Both the position numbers and the translations under genes were made by a program. From Cryptomeria japonica (Eukaryota > Streptophyta > Pinopsida > Cupressales > Cupressaceae): a stretch of DNA of 64,000 bases. The stretch is taken from positions 65,854,546-65,918,545 of the forward strand of contig NC_081408.1 of the NCBI RefSeq assembly GCF_030272615.1. The letters run 5' to 3'. Below are positions 34,441 to 44,453 of the stretch, piece after piece. The notes beneath the pieces are model-generated. The model was given only the letters and a program-made list of their open reading frames with translations, ran no database searches and was not told where the DNA came from. Position 1 is the stretch's first letter, and each line of letters opens with the position of its first letter.

Positions 34441-34481
34441 TGGTGAACCCGACGTGAATCGAACACGTAACCTTCTGATCT
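34441..34481 (+). other. Element C primer-binding site, extended to about 41 nt (tRNA-Trp)
   Basis: TGGTGAACCCGACGTGAATC begins two bases after the LTR. It is the complement of the tRNA-Trp 3' end including CCA, and the match continues through the T arm (GAACACG), one mismatch, then the variable region and anticodon stem side (AACCTTCTGATCT). The usual plant site is about 12-18 nt. The comparison uses the plant tRNA-Trp(CCA) sequence from memory. Confidence 0.75.
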
Positions 34482-34533
34482 TTTTCTGAAATTAACATTT
34501 TGCTTGTTGAAATTGCCACACAGGTCGCGTTTC

Positions 34534-34803
34534 GGCGCTATTGAACTCGTTTTAGCGCTATTGAAAAATTTCTTTTAGCGCTATTGACCTTTAAATAGCG
34601 CTATTGAAAATGTTTCAGCGCTATTGATAACATTTCAGCGCTATCGTCACAGTTTCAGCGCTATTGACACACTTCTAGCGCGTTTGTCTTCTCGGGTTTC
34701 TGTTTTCTTTCAGCGCTACCGTCTAAATTAGCGCTTCTGCTCACGCAGACTAGTGCTATTGTATAAATCAGCGCTTCTGCAAAAACACAGAATAGCGCTA
34801 TTG
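34534..34803 (+). repeat. Element C leader array of AGCGCTATTG repeats
   Basis: About 13 copies in 270 bases, at irregular spacing. Seven or so are exact AGCGCTATTG; others are GGCGCTATTG, AGCGCTATCG, AGCGCTACCG, AGCGCTTCTG, AGTGCTATTG. Flanks are not conserved, so only the 10-base word repeats. The core AGCGCT is palindromic. Confidence 0.9.
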
Positions 34804-37154
34804 CGACAGAGTGTCGCCCAAATTGACTTGTAACCAAAAAAATCAAAATTTAGGCTTGTGGAAGCCCCCCCTTTGAGTATTGATTTTATTAACTTGTTTC
34901 TTTTCTTTGTGCAGGTTAACAACCCAACAAAAATCACAAAAATTTTCATTTAAGTGCTTAAAAAGAACTTAAAAACACAAAAAACAGTTTTTTTATTGTT
35001 TTCTAGTTAGGCCTCATTTTCTTTGGTGCTTAAAATTAACAAAACAAAATTTGATTTCATTGCATCAATTGGGACCTAAAATTTACAATCCACATTTCAA
35101 AAATTTGGTGCAAATAAAACTGACAAACCACTTGTTTTTGATTAATTTTTGCAAACAAATTTTCCTTCAAAGCAAAACGTGTTTTTCATTAAGTTGACTA
35201 GGATTTCCAAATTCTAGATTACAAAACACATTGCCTTTGAAGTTAAAAAGAACACCATGGCTGTTGGAGCAACATCTCCAAATAGTTAGATCATCTTTGC
35301 AAATGCTGGATTAAAAAGAACAAGTGAATTTGGTGTTTGGCACGCTTGTGCACAAAAGTCAGTCGAGTGGACCTACTTCTAACACACACTATCCTCTCCC
35401 TTGGCTTTCGTGGTCCTAGGTGCAAGAGAAAAGTGTTAGTAACGCTCACATTTTATCTTTTTAAGAGAGGCCTGCCAAGGGATCGATACTCTTGGGAACG
35501 ACCTCGAGCGGTAAATCCTTCGAGTCGCTATAGAAATCAGGTGAGAGTGAAAGTTGTAGCCTTGGGTATAGCTGTTCCTACAGTGTAACTGGCTGAAAGG
35601 ACAAATGGGCCCCACCACCAGTTACAAGGCTCTTAAGTGAGTCACTGCAGAATGAACTTATGTCCAAAGCCATCGAACATGACTAAACACCTTTAAGTAG
35701 TAGCCTACCTATTCTATTGATTGAGGATATTTGAGGTATAATTTAGTGCAAGAGCATAGAAGGTTTTGCTCCCAAGATACTCACCATACATATTTGCTTG
35801 AGTAGAAACATAGCTTTTTGAAAGGTCACTTGTGGCTTGATAAAAGTGGTGACTCCCCCATCATAGGGATCATCTATTTGTTATGCTCGTGCAAGACTTA
35901 GTATATCACATCCTTACCTGCCACGGCGGGATTCATAAGGTATGTAGTACCAAAGTCGAAGAAATATCAAGATGTGGGCTAAATTTATCACAATTGGCCA
36001 TTTGACCATAGGGATAAAAAGTGTTTGAAGTGTGTTCGTTTTACAGACCTAGTACGAATTGAGCCGACTTCAGGCTTTGGAAATACACCTTAAAATACAT
36101 CTAAAGGAAGGGTCAAAAACAAGTCCAAGGATTGGGTTGATCTAGACCCATACTCATTTGTGCCTTTGAGGCTACAATCTTGTGTTTGTGTGCTTGCTTT
36201 GTTTTCTTGTCAAGGAAAAATCAGAAAATCAATCCCAAAAACAAAGTATTCATCCAACATCTGTCAACACAACCAAAAATACCCAAAACAAAGTGCAAAC
36301 AAACAAAAAGTCAAAAATTTATGACCATTCTTCACATCTTGCGAAAGAAGAAGTGTCATCAGAATATCACCTTGAAAAGGAGACCACTAAGCTCAAAGGC
36401 TTTAATCAAAAGGAGGAAATTCTTCTATCTAAATAGACAAATCTTTGTCTCACATAGAATCTTTCTACATCGCATGCGTCTATACCTTCATGGTAAAACA
36501 AACGAATTTGATTCAGAATCATTGAACCGCAGAGCTTTTATGCAATATAGAGCTTTGAGTTATCACAAAAATCAAGGAGGAAAGATTAATCCCAACTTCT
36601 TCCCAAACATCTGTATCACCTACAACATAGCTCGAGAAGTGCCACCAACACCTGAAAGGGAAGAAGAAGAGTTTGTCCCATTTGTGACACAAAGTTTTTA
36701 TTGAAGTTGAAAACATTTTCATCCATCATCTCATTCATACATCATCACTTCATCATCAATCCATCCCAAAAACTCTCCAAACATTAAGAGGTTATTGTCC
36801 CAAGATTCCTTTTTAGATATTGCTTGAAATCAAACACATCACATCACTTTTAGATTGTTTCTACATCTAGGATAATCTCATCCTAAGAGACACATCTACG
36901 AAGGTTAAAACTAGTTCATGAGTGAATCCTCTCATTGCTAGGTAGTCAAAATCTGTAACACATCTCAGATTTCTCTACACCTTATCACATCCAAACTCCT
37001 CAAACAAAACAAGCAATTCAAAGAAGGAATTTCGGTTACATCTACCTTAAAGTGCTAGAGATCCCCATACAACACAAAACACTAAATCATCCATCTTTCA
37101 TCGAACAACTCATCATCATCTTCAATCAACTTCAAAACCAAACTTGTAAACAAA
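34804..37154 (+). other. Element C leader between array and gag
   Basis: 2.3 kb with no known domain. The stretch 35450-35560 is less AT-rich and ends in CAGGTGAGAG, a splice-donor-like sequence. A 174-codon ORF lies at 36180-36704. Confidence 0.5.
36180..36704 (+). CDS. Hypothetical leader ORF of element C
   Basis: A 174-residue frame upstream of gag. It is strongly basic (Lys/Arg/Gln/Asn) and ends in an acidic patch (PTPEREEEEFVPF). No domain is recognised. A second ATG overlaps it in another frame, and I see no counterpart in B, so it may be chance in a Lys-rich leader. Some Tat elements (Ogre type) do carry an extra ORF upstream of gag, which is why I record it. Confidence 0.25.
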   Translation: MCLCACFVFLSRKNQKINPKNKVFIQHLSTQPKIPKTKCKQTKSQKFMTILHILRKKKCHQNITLKRRPLSSKALIKRRKFFYLNRQIFVSHRIFLHRMRLYLHGKTNEFDSESLNRRAFMQYRALSYHKNQGGKINPNFFPNICITYNIAREVPPTPEREEEEFVPFVTQSFY

Positions 37155-38402
37155 ATGGCTCAAACCCGATCACGATCAAGGCAACGAGAAATAGAAATTG
37201 AGGAAGAAGAGGACAACCTCAATGAATTTCAAGAAGCACTTGGAGGAAATGGGAATGATGAAAACCCAAGTACACCTACTCCTTCAACAATCGAAAGGGT
37301 TCAGCATAACCCTCATTTTAACAGATTATTTGATGAAATACTAAGGAGCAACGCAGATGCTCACTTCTTAAAACTCGCTCAAGAAGGAGCCAAACTCCCC
37401 TCGGACTTTGATCTTGCCCAATTAAGACAAGCATCAGAAAGACAAAGTCGCCATGAGGAGGAAAGGTGTAGAGATCCCATCAGATATAACATCCCTCGAG
37501 GTAACCCACCACCTCCTCCTCCAAATGAAATGGAGATGTTGCGGCAACAAGTCGAGAATCTCGCCCAACAACTTCATAGTGGTGTTAAGACTAATCAATT
37601 TTCACTTAACGACATCTGTCCCTATCCGTTTGATAGGAATCTTTATATGCCACCCTTTCCATGCGGGTTCGAAACACCAAAATTCGAAAAATATAGAGGA
37701 AAGGGAGATCCCCGCGATCATGTCCAAGAATTTCATTCCACTTGTCTTGAAGTGGCTTATGAGGACACATACCTAATGCGCCTTTTTCCCCAAAGCTTAG
37801 GAGGAACAACCACATCATGGTTTTCCCGACTACCAGGTGGCATAAGAACATTTGAGGAACTCATCCAAAAGTTTCTATCTCATTACTCTTATAATATTGA
37901 ACGCGACATCACCATGGCTGATCTATGCAACACCAAACAAAAACCAGGTGAACTATTCTCAGTATTCCTGCAACGATGGCGCCAAATGTCTAGCAGATGT
38001 TCTCTTCAGTTACCTGAACGAGAACTAGTGGAAATTTTCATTTCCAACATAAATGAAGAAATGGAATTTCACCTGGATGTCAAAGACACAGATTCCTTTA
38101 ATGATATGATCACCAAGGGTATAAAATGTGAAAGGGCACTCATCAAAAAAGGACTCATCAAAATCTTTAATGAACCAAAAGATGGTCCTCGCCCGCGCTT
38201 CAATAGCGATAAACCGAACTTCTGGAACAAGAATAAGAATATCGTCAACGATGGAGTTGTGGATGCTTGGACTGTCCAAAATGCACAACCTATGGTTCGA
38301 TTTGCAGGACAAAATCCTCCACCTCAGAATAACACAAATGTTCCTCTTAATCAAGGTCGCATCACATCTCATGATGAACCAAGACCTCGTCCACAAAAAT
38401 AA
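37155..38402 (+). pseudogene. Element C Gag (terminated by TAA in the linker to Pol)
   Basis: 415 residues from a basic start (MAQTRSRSRQREIEIEEEE). After an acidic and Pro-rich N-terminal third comes the retrotransposon gag core at about residues 150-300: YPFDRNLYMPPFPCGFE, GDPRDHVQEF, TYLMRLFPQSLGG, QKFLSHYSYNIE, LCNTKQKPGELFSVFLQRW. The frame ends at TAA 38400-38402 and continues without shift into Pol. The stop may be a mutated Gln or Lys codon, or a genuine Gag end bypassed by readthrough; B has a stop (TAG) in the same linker. Gag builds the particle and packages RNA. Confidence 0.85.
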
Positions 38403-41237
38403 AAACGCACATACACTCCCTTAGGGGAACCCATTGAAACAGTGATGCAACAACTCATTTCTCAGAATTTGATCACTCTACCTAAGTTATCAAATTATGA
38501 GCCTCAAGTCAAACCAGCATGGTGGAGAGATACTGAACATTGTGAGTTCCATCAAGGAAGAGGACACAAGACAAGTAATTGTCACCGATTGAAAGATCTC
38601 ATTCAAGATCTTATTGATCGAGGAGAAATTGAAATTGAAGGGCATGACCCAAAAATGACCAATAATGATCATCAGATGTTCAAGAATCCACTTCCATCGC
38701 AAGATCAAAGGGGTCCTTCCATGTCCAGACGAGGTCCTGATACCACTGATTATACGCAGGCTGCGTATAATTACACTGTCAATCACCTGTATGATGCCAG
38801 TGAACAAATTGCAACTATCACCTTCAAAAATCCCACCTCAAATTGCAATGTTGTTACACGTCGTGGCAAGGTCACCATAAAGGCAGCTCCACAAGGCACC
38901 ACCTCCATCCCAAGGCAATACAATCTTGTGGAACAATTAGACAAAACCCCTGCGCTTATATCCATTTTGGAGCTTTTGCGTCTGTCACCCTCTCATAAAA
39001 CTATCTTGGATCAAGCACTCCAAGAAGCGTCAGTCCCTGCAAACCTGAACACGGACCAATTTCAAGCCATGGTTGGAAATCTAAAGTCATCACCTTGTCT
39101 CACTTTTTCTGAAAATGACAACTCTTCCTTCCAACAACCTCATAACGCCTCACTCCACATTGAAGGCTTTGTCAACCAACACAGGATCAAGCGAGTCTTG
39201 ATAGATAATGGAGCAGGCCTAAACATTTGCACACTACAGTTGGTCACAGCATTGGGATATGCAGTAGAATCAGTGGATCCTCGCAAGAAGATCACCATCA
39301 AGGCCTATGATGATGCAGAGCGTTCATCCAAAGGAGCTGTGGTACTACCAATCCGAGTGGGCCCTGTGTTAAAGCACATCATCTGTCAGGTTCTAGACCT
39401 TCCTCTGCCATATAATCTATTATTAGGGAGACCTTGGATACATGCCATGCAAGCCGTTCCATCTACCTATCATCAATGTATCAAGTTCCCACATAATGGT
39501 GCAGAGATCACAATCCTGGGCGATGCAAATCCCTTTGCATTTTGCCATAATATCAGCCATCAACCAGAGATTACTGTTCCTAATAATAGGGAAGCCATTT
39601 CCTCCACATCATATGTAAGTCCCGCCTCTCTTGCCAGTTCTAACACCCCTATACCCAAGCAAGAAAAGCTAAAGATGAAAGTAGCAGAGGAAGGTCCTGG
39701 AGAATACAACTTAAGTCAGCTCTTTTGTGTGGGACAAATGCCCACTTCTCCTAGAACACATGGTAAGCCACAGCAGTCACTCCAGCAACCACTAGTCATG
39801 CCTGCATGTGCCTTGACGCCTTTCATCCTTGGGAAGAGTCAAGAGGAAGAAACACAAGATGAGGACCTAGCGGACTGGATCTATAAAGATCCCATCACCA
39901 CTGACAAACTGCAAGTTACACTTCCTACGGAACAATATGGCAAAGGCCTCCTCATTATGCAAAGAATGGGATATGATGGTCAGAGTGCTTTGGGATACTG
40001 CAAACAAGGACGACATGAACCTCTACTACCAGAATTCAAGCCCAAAGGTAATACTGGCCTAGGCTTTGAAAAAGAAGTCCTTCCTAAACTCAGATTCAAA
40101 GGAAAACCCAGCAAACCATTTTGCCCACCTACTGCAAAGAGGACACCTTTCATAATCAAAGCACCATCAAACATTATCCCCACTACCCCATCGAGGCTCA
40201 CAACCCCACCACAACCATCTACAATACCAATCATCCCACCAACCGAACCAGTAATCCCATCAATAACACCCATAGCAGCAGCAACTATATTGAAACCCGC
40301 AGCAGCATCTATGGCACCAGCCATTCCAACAGAAGTCACTAAATCAACACTGTCGATACTTCCAGTGACAAATCCATTAAACCCCATCACGATTCCTGCA
40401 ACACCGATCACTACAAAGATACATAAACCAATCACGCCTGTCGTGTTTAACTCCAAAGACATCCCAGTATGGTATAGCAATCGGATAATGGAGAGTGATT
40501 CAGAGACTGACCCACATGAGTGGGAATTCGATTCAGTGCAACTTAATACTTCAGATGAGGAAGACACATCACCGCCTCCGCCACACAAAGACATCCCTAT
40601 TTACGGAGATGCACAGATAAAGACTACTTGGGTACCTGAGCTGGAAACATCTTCCACAGACCCTACGTCTCATCCTATGCCTGATTTTGACAGGGAGAGT
40701 ACCATCAACAACCTTCATCACACTGTCTTAACCCTCACTGATACCTCTAACGAACTTAATCTAATCGATGAAGTAATGCCCATTATCCACCCTGAACTCA
40801 TTGAATGGAACCAACCAAATCCCCCATGTCTTGACCTCTTCCAAAACGATGAGGCTATCATTGACTTTTTGGAAATAAGGGATAACCTACCAAGCGGGGA
40901 TCACAAAGCTGGATTCGCCATTAAACTTAATAGCGCAGCATACTTCGGGGCAGATGCCAAACCTTTCAGATGCAAAAACATAACAATAAAGCATGGATCT
41001 TCCAGTGAAAACCACACTGTGGCACAGTTTGATCCCACAAAAGTAAAAAGAAAGAGCGTATCCAATGGTGAAAACCTCTCTGAGGCGCCTGAGGATGAAG
41101 GGTTTGACATTCTCCCTACTAGTACACAACAAGAACGATCAATGATTCTTATCAAGGAAACCAAAGAATACAATGTGGGGACTCCTGAAAACCCTCATAT
41201 CATACATCTGGCATCTCTTCTCACTCCAGAAGAATAG
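38403..41237 (+). pseudogene. Element C Pol, N-terminal part: CHHC knuckle, protease, G-patch-like segment, linker
   Basis: The frame opens with TYTPLGEPIE and the knuckle HCEFHQGRGHKTSNC (38541-38582). The protease has IDNGAGLNICTL (Asp codon at 39204) and LLLGRPWIHAM. At about 39931-40075, GKGLLIMQRMGYDGQSALG, QGRHEPLLPEF and GNTGLGFEK follow the G-patch pattern. Next is a Pro/Thr/Ile/Ala-rich linker of over 100 residues (40105-40440) missing from B, then an acidic region and FQNDEAIIDFLE, shared with B. The part ends at TAG 41235-41237, where a Gln codon is expected by alignment. Confidence 0.85.
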
Positions 41238-42650
41238 CCTAAATTTATAGAGTTCTTTCAGAAGCGTCAGATCAACTTTGCATGGTCATATGCAGACATG
41301 CCTGGACTTGATCCTGATTTAGTTATGCATCATCTCACAGTAGAAAAAGGAGCCAAACCTGTCAAGCAGAAGCTTCGTAAGATGCATCCCCAGATTGCAG
41401 TGCTAGTCAAAACAGAACTCAAGAAACTCCTGGATGTTGGTTTCATTAGACCAATTGATTATGCAGAATGGATCTCCAACATTGTACCAGTTGGCAAACC
41501 AAAAGGGGGCATCCGCATTTGTACAGACTTTAGAGACCTGAATAAGGCATGTCCTAAGGATGACTTCCCTCTACCAAATATTGTCATCATAGTGGATCTA
41601 ACAGTAGGACATGCCATGCTTTCACTCATGGATGGCTTTTCAGGATACAATCAAATAAAGATCGCACCCGAAGATCAACATAAGACAGCCTTCACATGTC
41701 CATGGGGCACATATTGCTAGAATGTAATGCCTTTCGGTCTAAAGAATGTAGGAGCGACCTATCAAAGAGCAATGACCACCATCTTCCATGACATGATGCA
41801 TACTATGATGGAAGATTATGTTGATGACTTACTAGCAAAATCACTTACTAGAGAAGGACATCTCCACATCTTAGATCAAATCTTTGATAGACTGGAACAA
41901 TATCATGTTCGACTCAACCCAAAGAAATGTGTCTTTGGAGTAACCTCCGGGAAGCTTCTAGGATACATTGTCTCAAGCAAAGGCATTGAGGTCGATCCAG
42001 CAAAGGTTAAGGCAATAATGGACATGCCACCTCCAAAGAATATCAGTCAGCTAAGGACACTACAAGGACGGCTTCAATTCATCCGCAGATTCATTGCACA
42101 ATTGGCTGATAAGTGTCACCCATTCACACACCTGCTACACAAGAACATCCGCTTTCAGTGGGATGACAAATGCCAACAAGCATTTCAGGTGCTTAAAGAC
42201 TATCTCATGAATCCACCATTGTTGATGCCACCAGATCCAAGTAGACCGTTGTTACTTTATATCTCAGCAACAAGTACAGCATTGGGTGTACTACTGGCAC
42301 AACATAATGCATAAGGCAAAGAGTGTGCTGTATACTACATCTCTCGCACACTGGTGGGCTATGAACTCAATTACACACCTATTGAGCGAGCTTGCCTAGC
42401 AGTAATCTTGGCAGCCACTAAATTGCGGCACTATCTATTGACGCATAAGGTACAACTCATTGCAAAGATTGATCCACTCAAGTACTTACTCAGCAAAGCA
42501 GCATTGACAGGTCGCTTGGCCAAATGGGTAATGATTCTAAGTGAATTCGACATCGAGTATGTGGACCGTAAAGCTATCAAAGGTCAAGTTATTGCAGATC
42601 AGTTGGCCGATGCACCACTCATAGGTGATCATCCCCTCATTTCCAATTTT
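41238..42650 (+). pseudogene. Element C reverse transcriptase and first RNase H
   Basis: RT motifs run in the expected order: KQKLRKMHPQIA, ICTDFRDLNKACPKDDFPLP, MPFGLKNVGATYQRAM, YVDD at 41817-41828, LGYIVSSKGIEVDP. The first RNase H (LLYISATSTALGVLLAQH, YYISRTLVGYELNY, LRHYLLTHKV) lacks the first Asp, a known feature of Tat elements. Stops: TAG 41718-41720 replaces a conserved Trp (B has CWN), and TAA 42312-42314. Otherwise the frame is intact and in phase with Gag. Confidence 0.92.
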
Positions 42651-43100
42651 TCAGATGAAGAGATATTCATGATCACAGAAGCACAGCCATGGAAACTATA
42701 TTTTGATGGTTCATACACTAGGCATGGCTCGGGGGCAGGCATTCTGTTTATCACACCTCAAGGTGATAGCATCCCGAAGTCTTACAGGCTCACATATTCA
42801 TGCACAAACAACATAGCAGAGTATGAGGCCTTGATCACAGGACTCAGGTTAGCCATACAATGGAAATTAAAAGAACTACAAGTATATGGCGACTCACAAC
42901 TGATTATTCGACAAGCAACAGATGAGTATCAGACCAAGGATGATAAACTCTTGCCATACAAGCAAATGGTGGACAGTCTAAAGACATCATTTACTACTAT
43001 CACTTTTGAGCAGATATCAAGAGATCAGAATCGAGCTGCTGACGCCATGGCTACCATCGCATCTCTCCTAGATCTTCCACAGAATTCAACACGCTACGAG
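42651..43100 (+). pseudogene. Element C second (archaeal-type) RNase H
   Basis: WKLYFDGSYTRHGSGAG, NNIAEYEALITGL, YGDSQLIIRQ and NRAADAMATI supply the D, E, D, D catalytic set. This extra RNase H, between the degenerate first RNase H and integrase, identifies the Tat lineage. It would remove RNA from the RNA-DNA hybrid. No internal stop. Confidence 0.92.
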
Positions 43101-44453
43101 TTCTTGGTAGAACAGCTTTGGATTCCCGCTTATGATATCCCCGAATCCGAAAAGATATGTCGCCTTGTCAGTTCTGAATCCCCATGGTACGGTGATTTCT
43201 ACACCTATCTCCGCGATCATACCCTTCCTCCCAACCAATCAAATAACCAACATAAAACCTTCATTCGCCAAACTGCTCGATATACCATTATTGCCGAAAC
43301 CCTATACCGACGTAGTCTTGATGGTACTCTCCTTCGATGTCTCGAACAAGATGAGATAACAAAGGCTTTGGAAGAGGTACATGAAGGAATTTGCGGGACT
43401 CACTCAAGTGGTCCATCACTAGCCAAGAAACTCATGCGAGCTGGATACTATTGGCCATCTATGGAAAAGGATTCCTACTACTTTGTCAGGAAATGCAAGA
43501 AATGTCAAGTTCATGGTGACCTGATACATGCACCAGCACAAGAACTGCAACCAATCACAACACCAATCACAACACCATGGCCTTTTTGTCAATGGGGACT
43601 CGACCTTGTGGGTAAGATTCATCCATCTTCATCCAATGGCCATAAATTCATTATTACCGCCACCGAATATTTCACCAAGTGGATCGAAGCTGTTCCACTT
43701 ACCCAAGTCACCGACAAGCAGATCGCCTCATTCATCCTCAACTACATCATCTTCCAGTATGGTGTACCCATGTCCATTGTCACAGATAACGGTCTTCCTT
43801 TTAAAAATCAGGATGTCCGTGAACTTTGTGAGAAATTTCATATCCAACACCGCTTTTCCACTCCCTATTACCCACAAGGCAATGGTCAGGCCGAAGCATC
43901 CAATAAAAACATATTGAGGATACTAAAGAAAATAGTCAATGATGCCGGTCGTGATTGGCATGTTCAATTGAATCCAGCATTATGGGCATATCGAACTAGC
44001 ATTCGAACCCCTACAAGTGCAACTCCTTATTCATTGGTCTATGGTGCAGAAGCTATCTTACCTATTGAGGTTGAGATACCATCATTATGAGTTTCCTTGC
44101 ATAATCTCATCGATGATGAAGCATACAGAGTCTCATGTCTTCAGGACTTGGAGTTACTTGATGAGAAGCGACAAGCTGCATACAATCACCTCAAAGCCTA
44201 TTAGCAGCGCATGAGTAGAAGCTATAATCACCGAGTTAGATCTCATACATTTGAGGTAGGTGATCTTGTTCTTCGAGAGAATCCTCGAAACCAACCAAAC
44301 AGAGAACATCAAGGCAAGTTTGAATCAAACTGGTTGGGCCCATATGTTGTCACTGTTGTATTCGGGTCCGGGGCATATCAGTTGGCTACATCAGATGGAG
44401 AACCACTCGCAGATCCAATCAATAGCATGCACCTCAAACGGTTTTATACCTAA
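43101..44453 (+). pseudogene. Element C integrase
   Basis: Zinc motif from VHEGICGTHSSG to CKKCQVHG; catalytic core WGLDLVGKIH, IVTDNGLPFKN and GNGQAEASNK give D, D, E; then the plant gypsy signature YRTSIRTPTSATPYSLVYG. The C-terminal module LGPYVVTVVFGSGAYQLA ends MHLKRFYT with a stop at 44451-44453. Stops at 44088-44090 (TGA) and 44202-44204 (TAG). A 12-base tandem duplication (AATCACAACACC) near 43553-43576 adds four residues before the first Asp. Confidence 0.92.

Noticed and set aside
34441-34481. A tRNA gene or tRNA-derived SINE
   Set aside because: Only the complement of the 3' half of tRNA-Trp is present, directly after an LTR; no cloverleaf or Pol III boxes can be completed.
34534-34803. 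Spaced short repeats as a CRISPR-like array
   Set aside because: The repeat is only 10 bases, spacing is irregular, the context is a plant retrotransposon leader, and there are no cas genes.
35337-35588. 83-residue ORF in the C leader
   Set aside because: No homology, ends at a splice-donor-like CAGGTGAGAG; more likely non-coding leader.
39980-40594. 204-residue minus-strand ORF with Gly/Val-rich repeats
   Set aside because: Shadow of the Pro/Thr/Ile-rich linker in C Pol.
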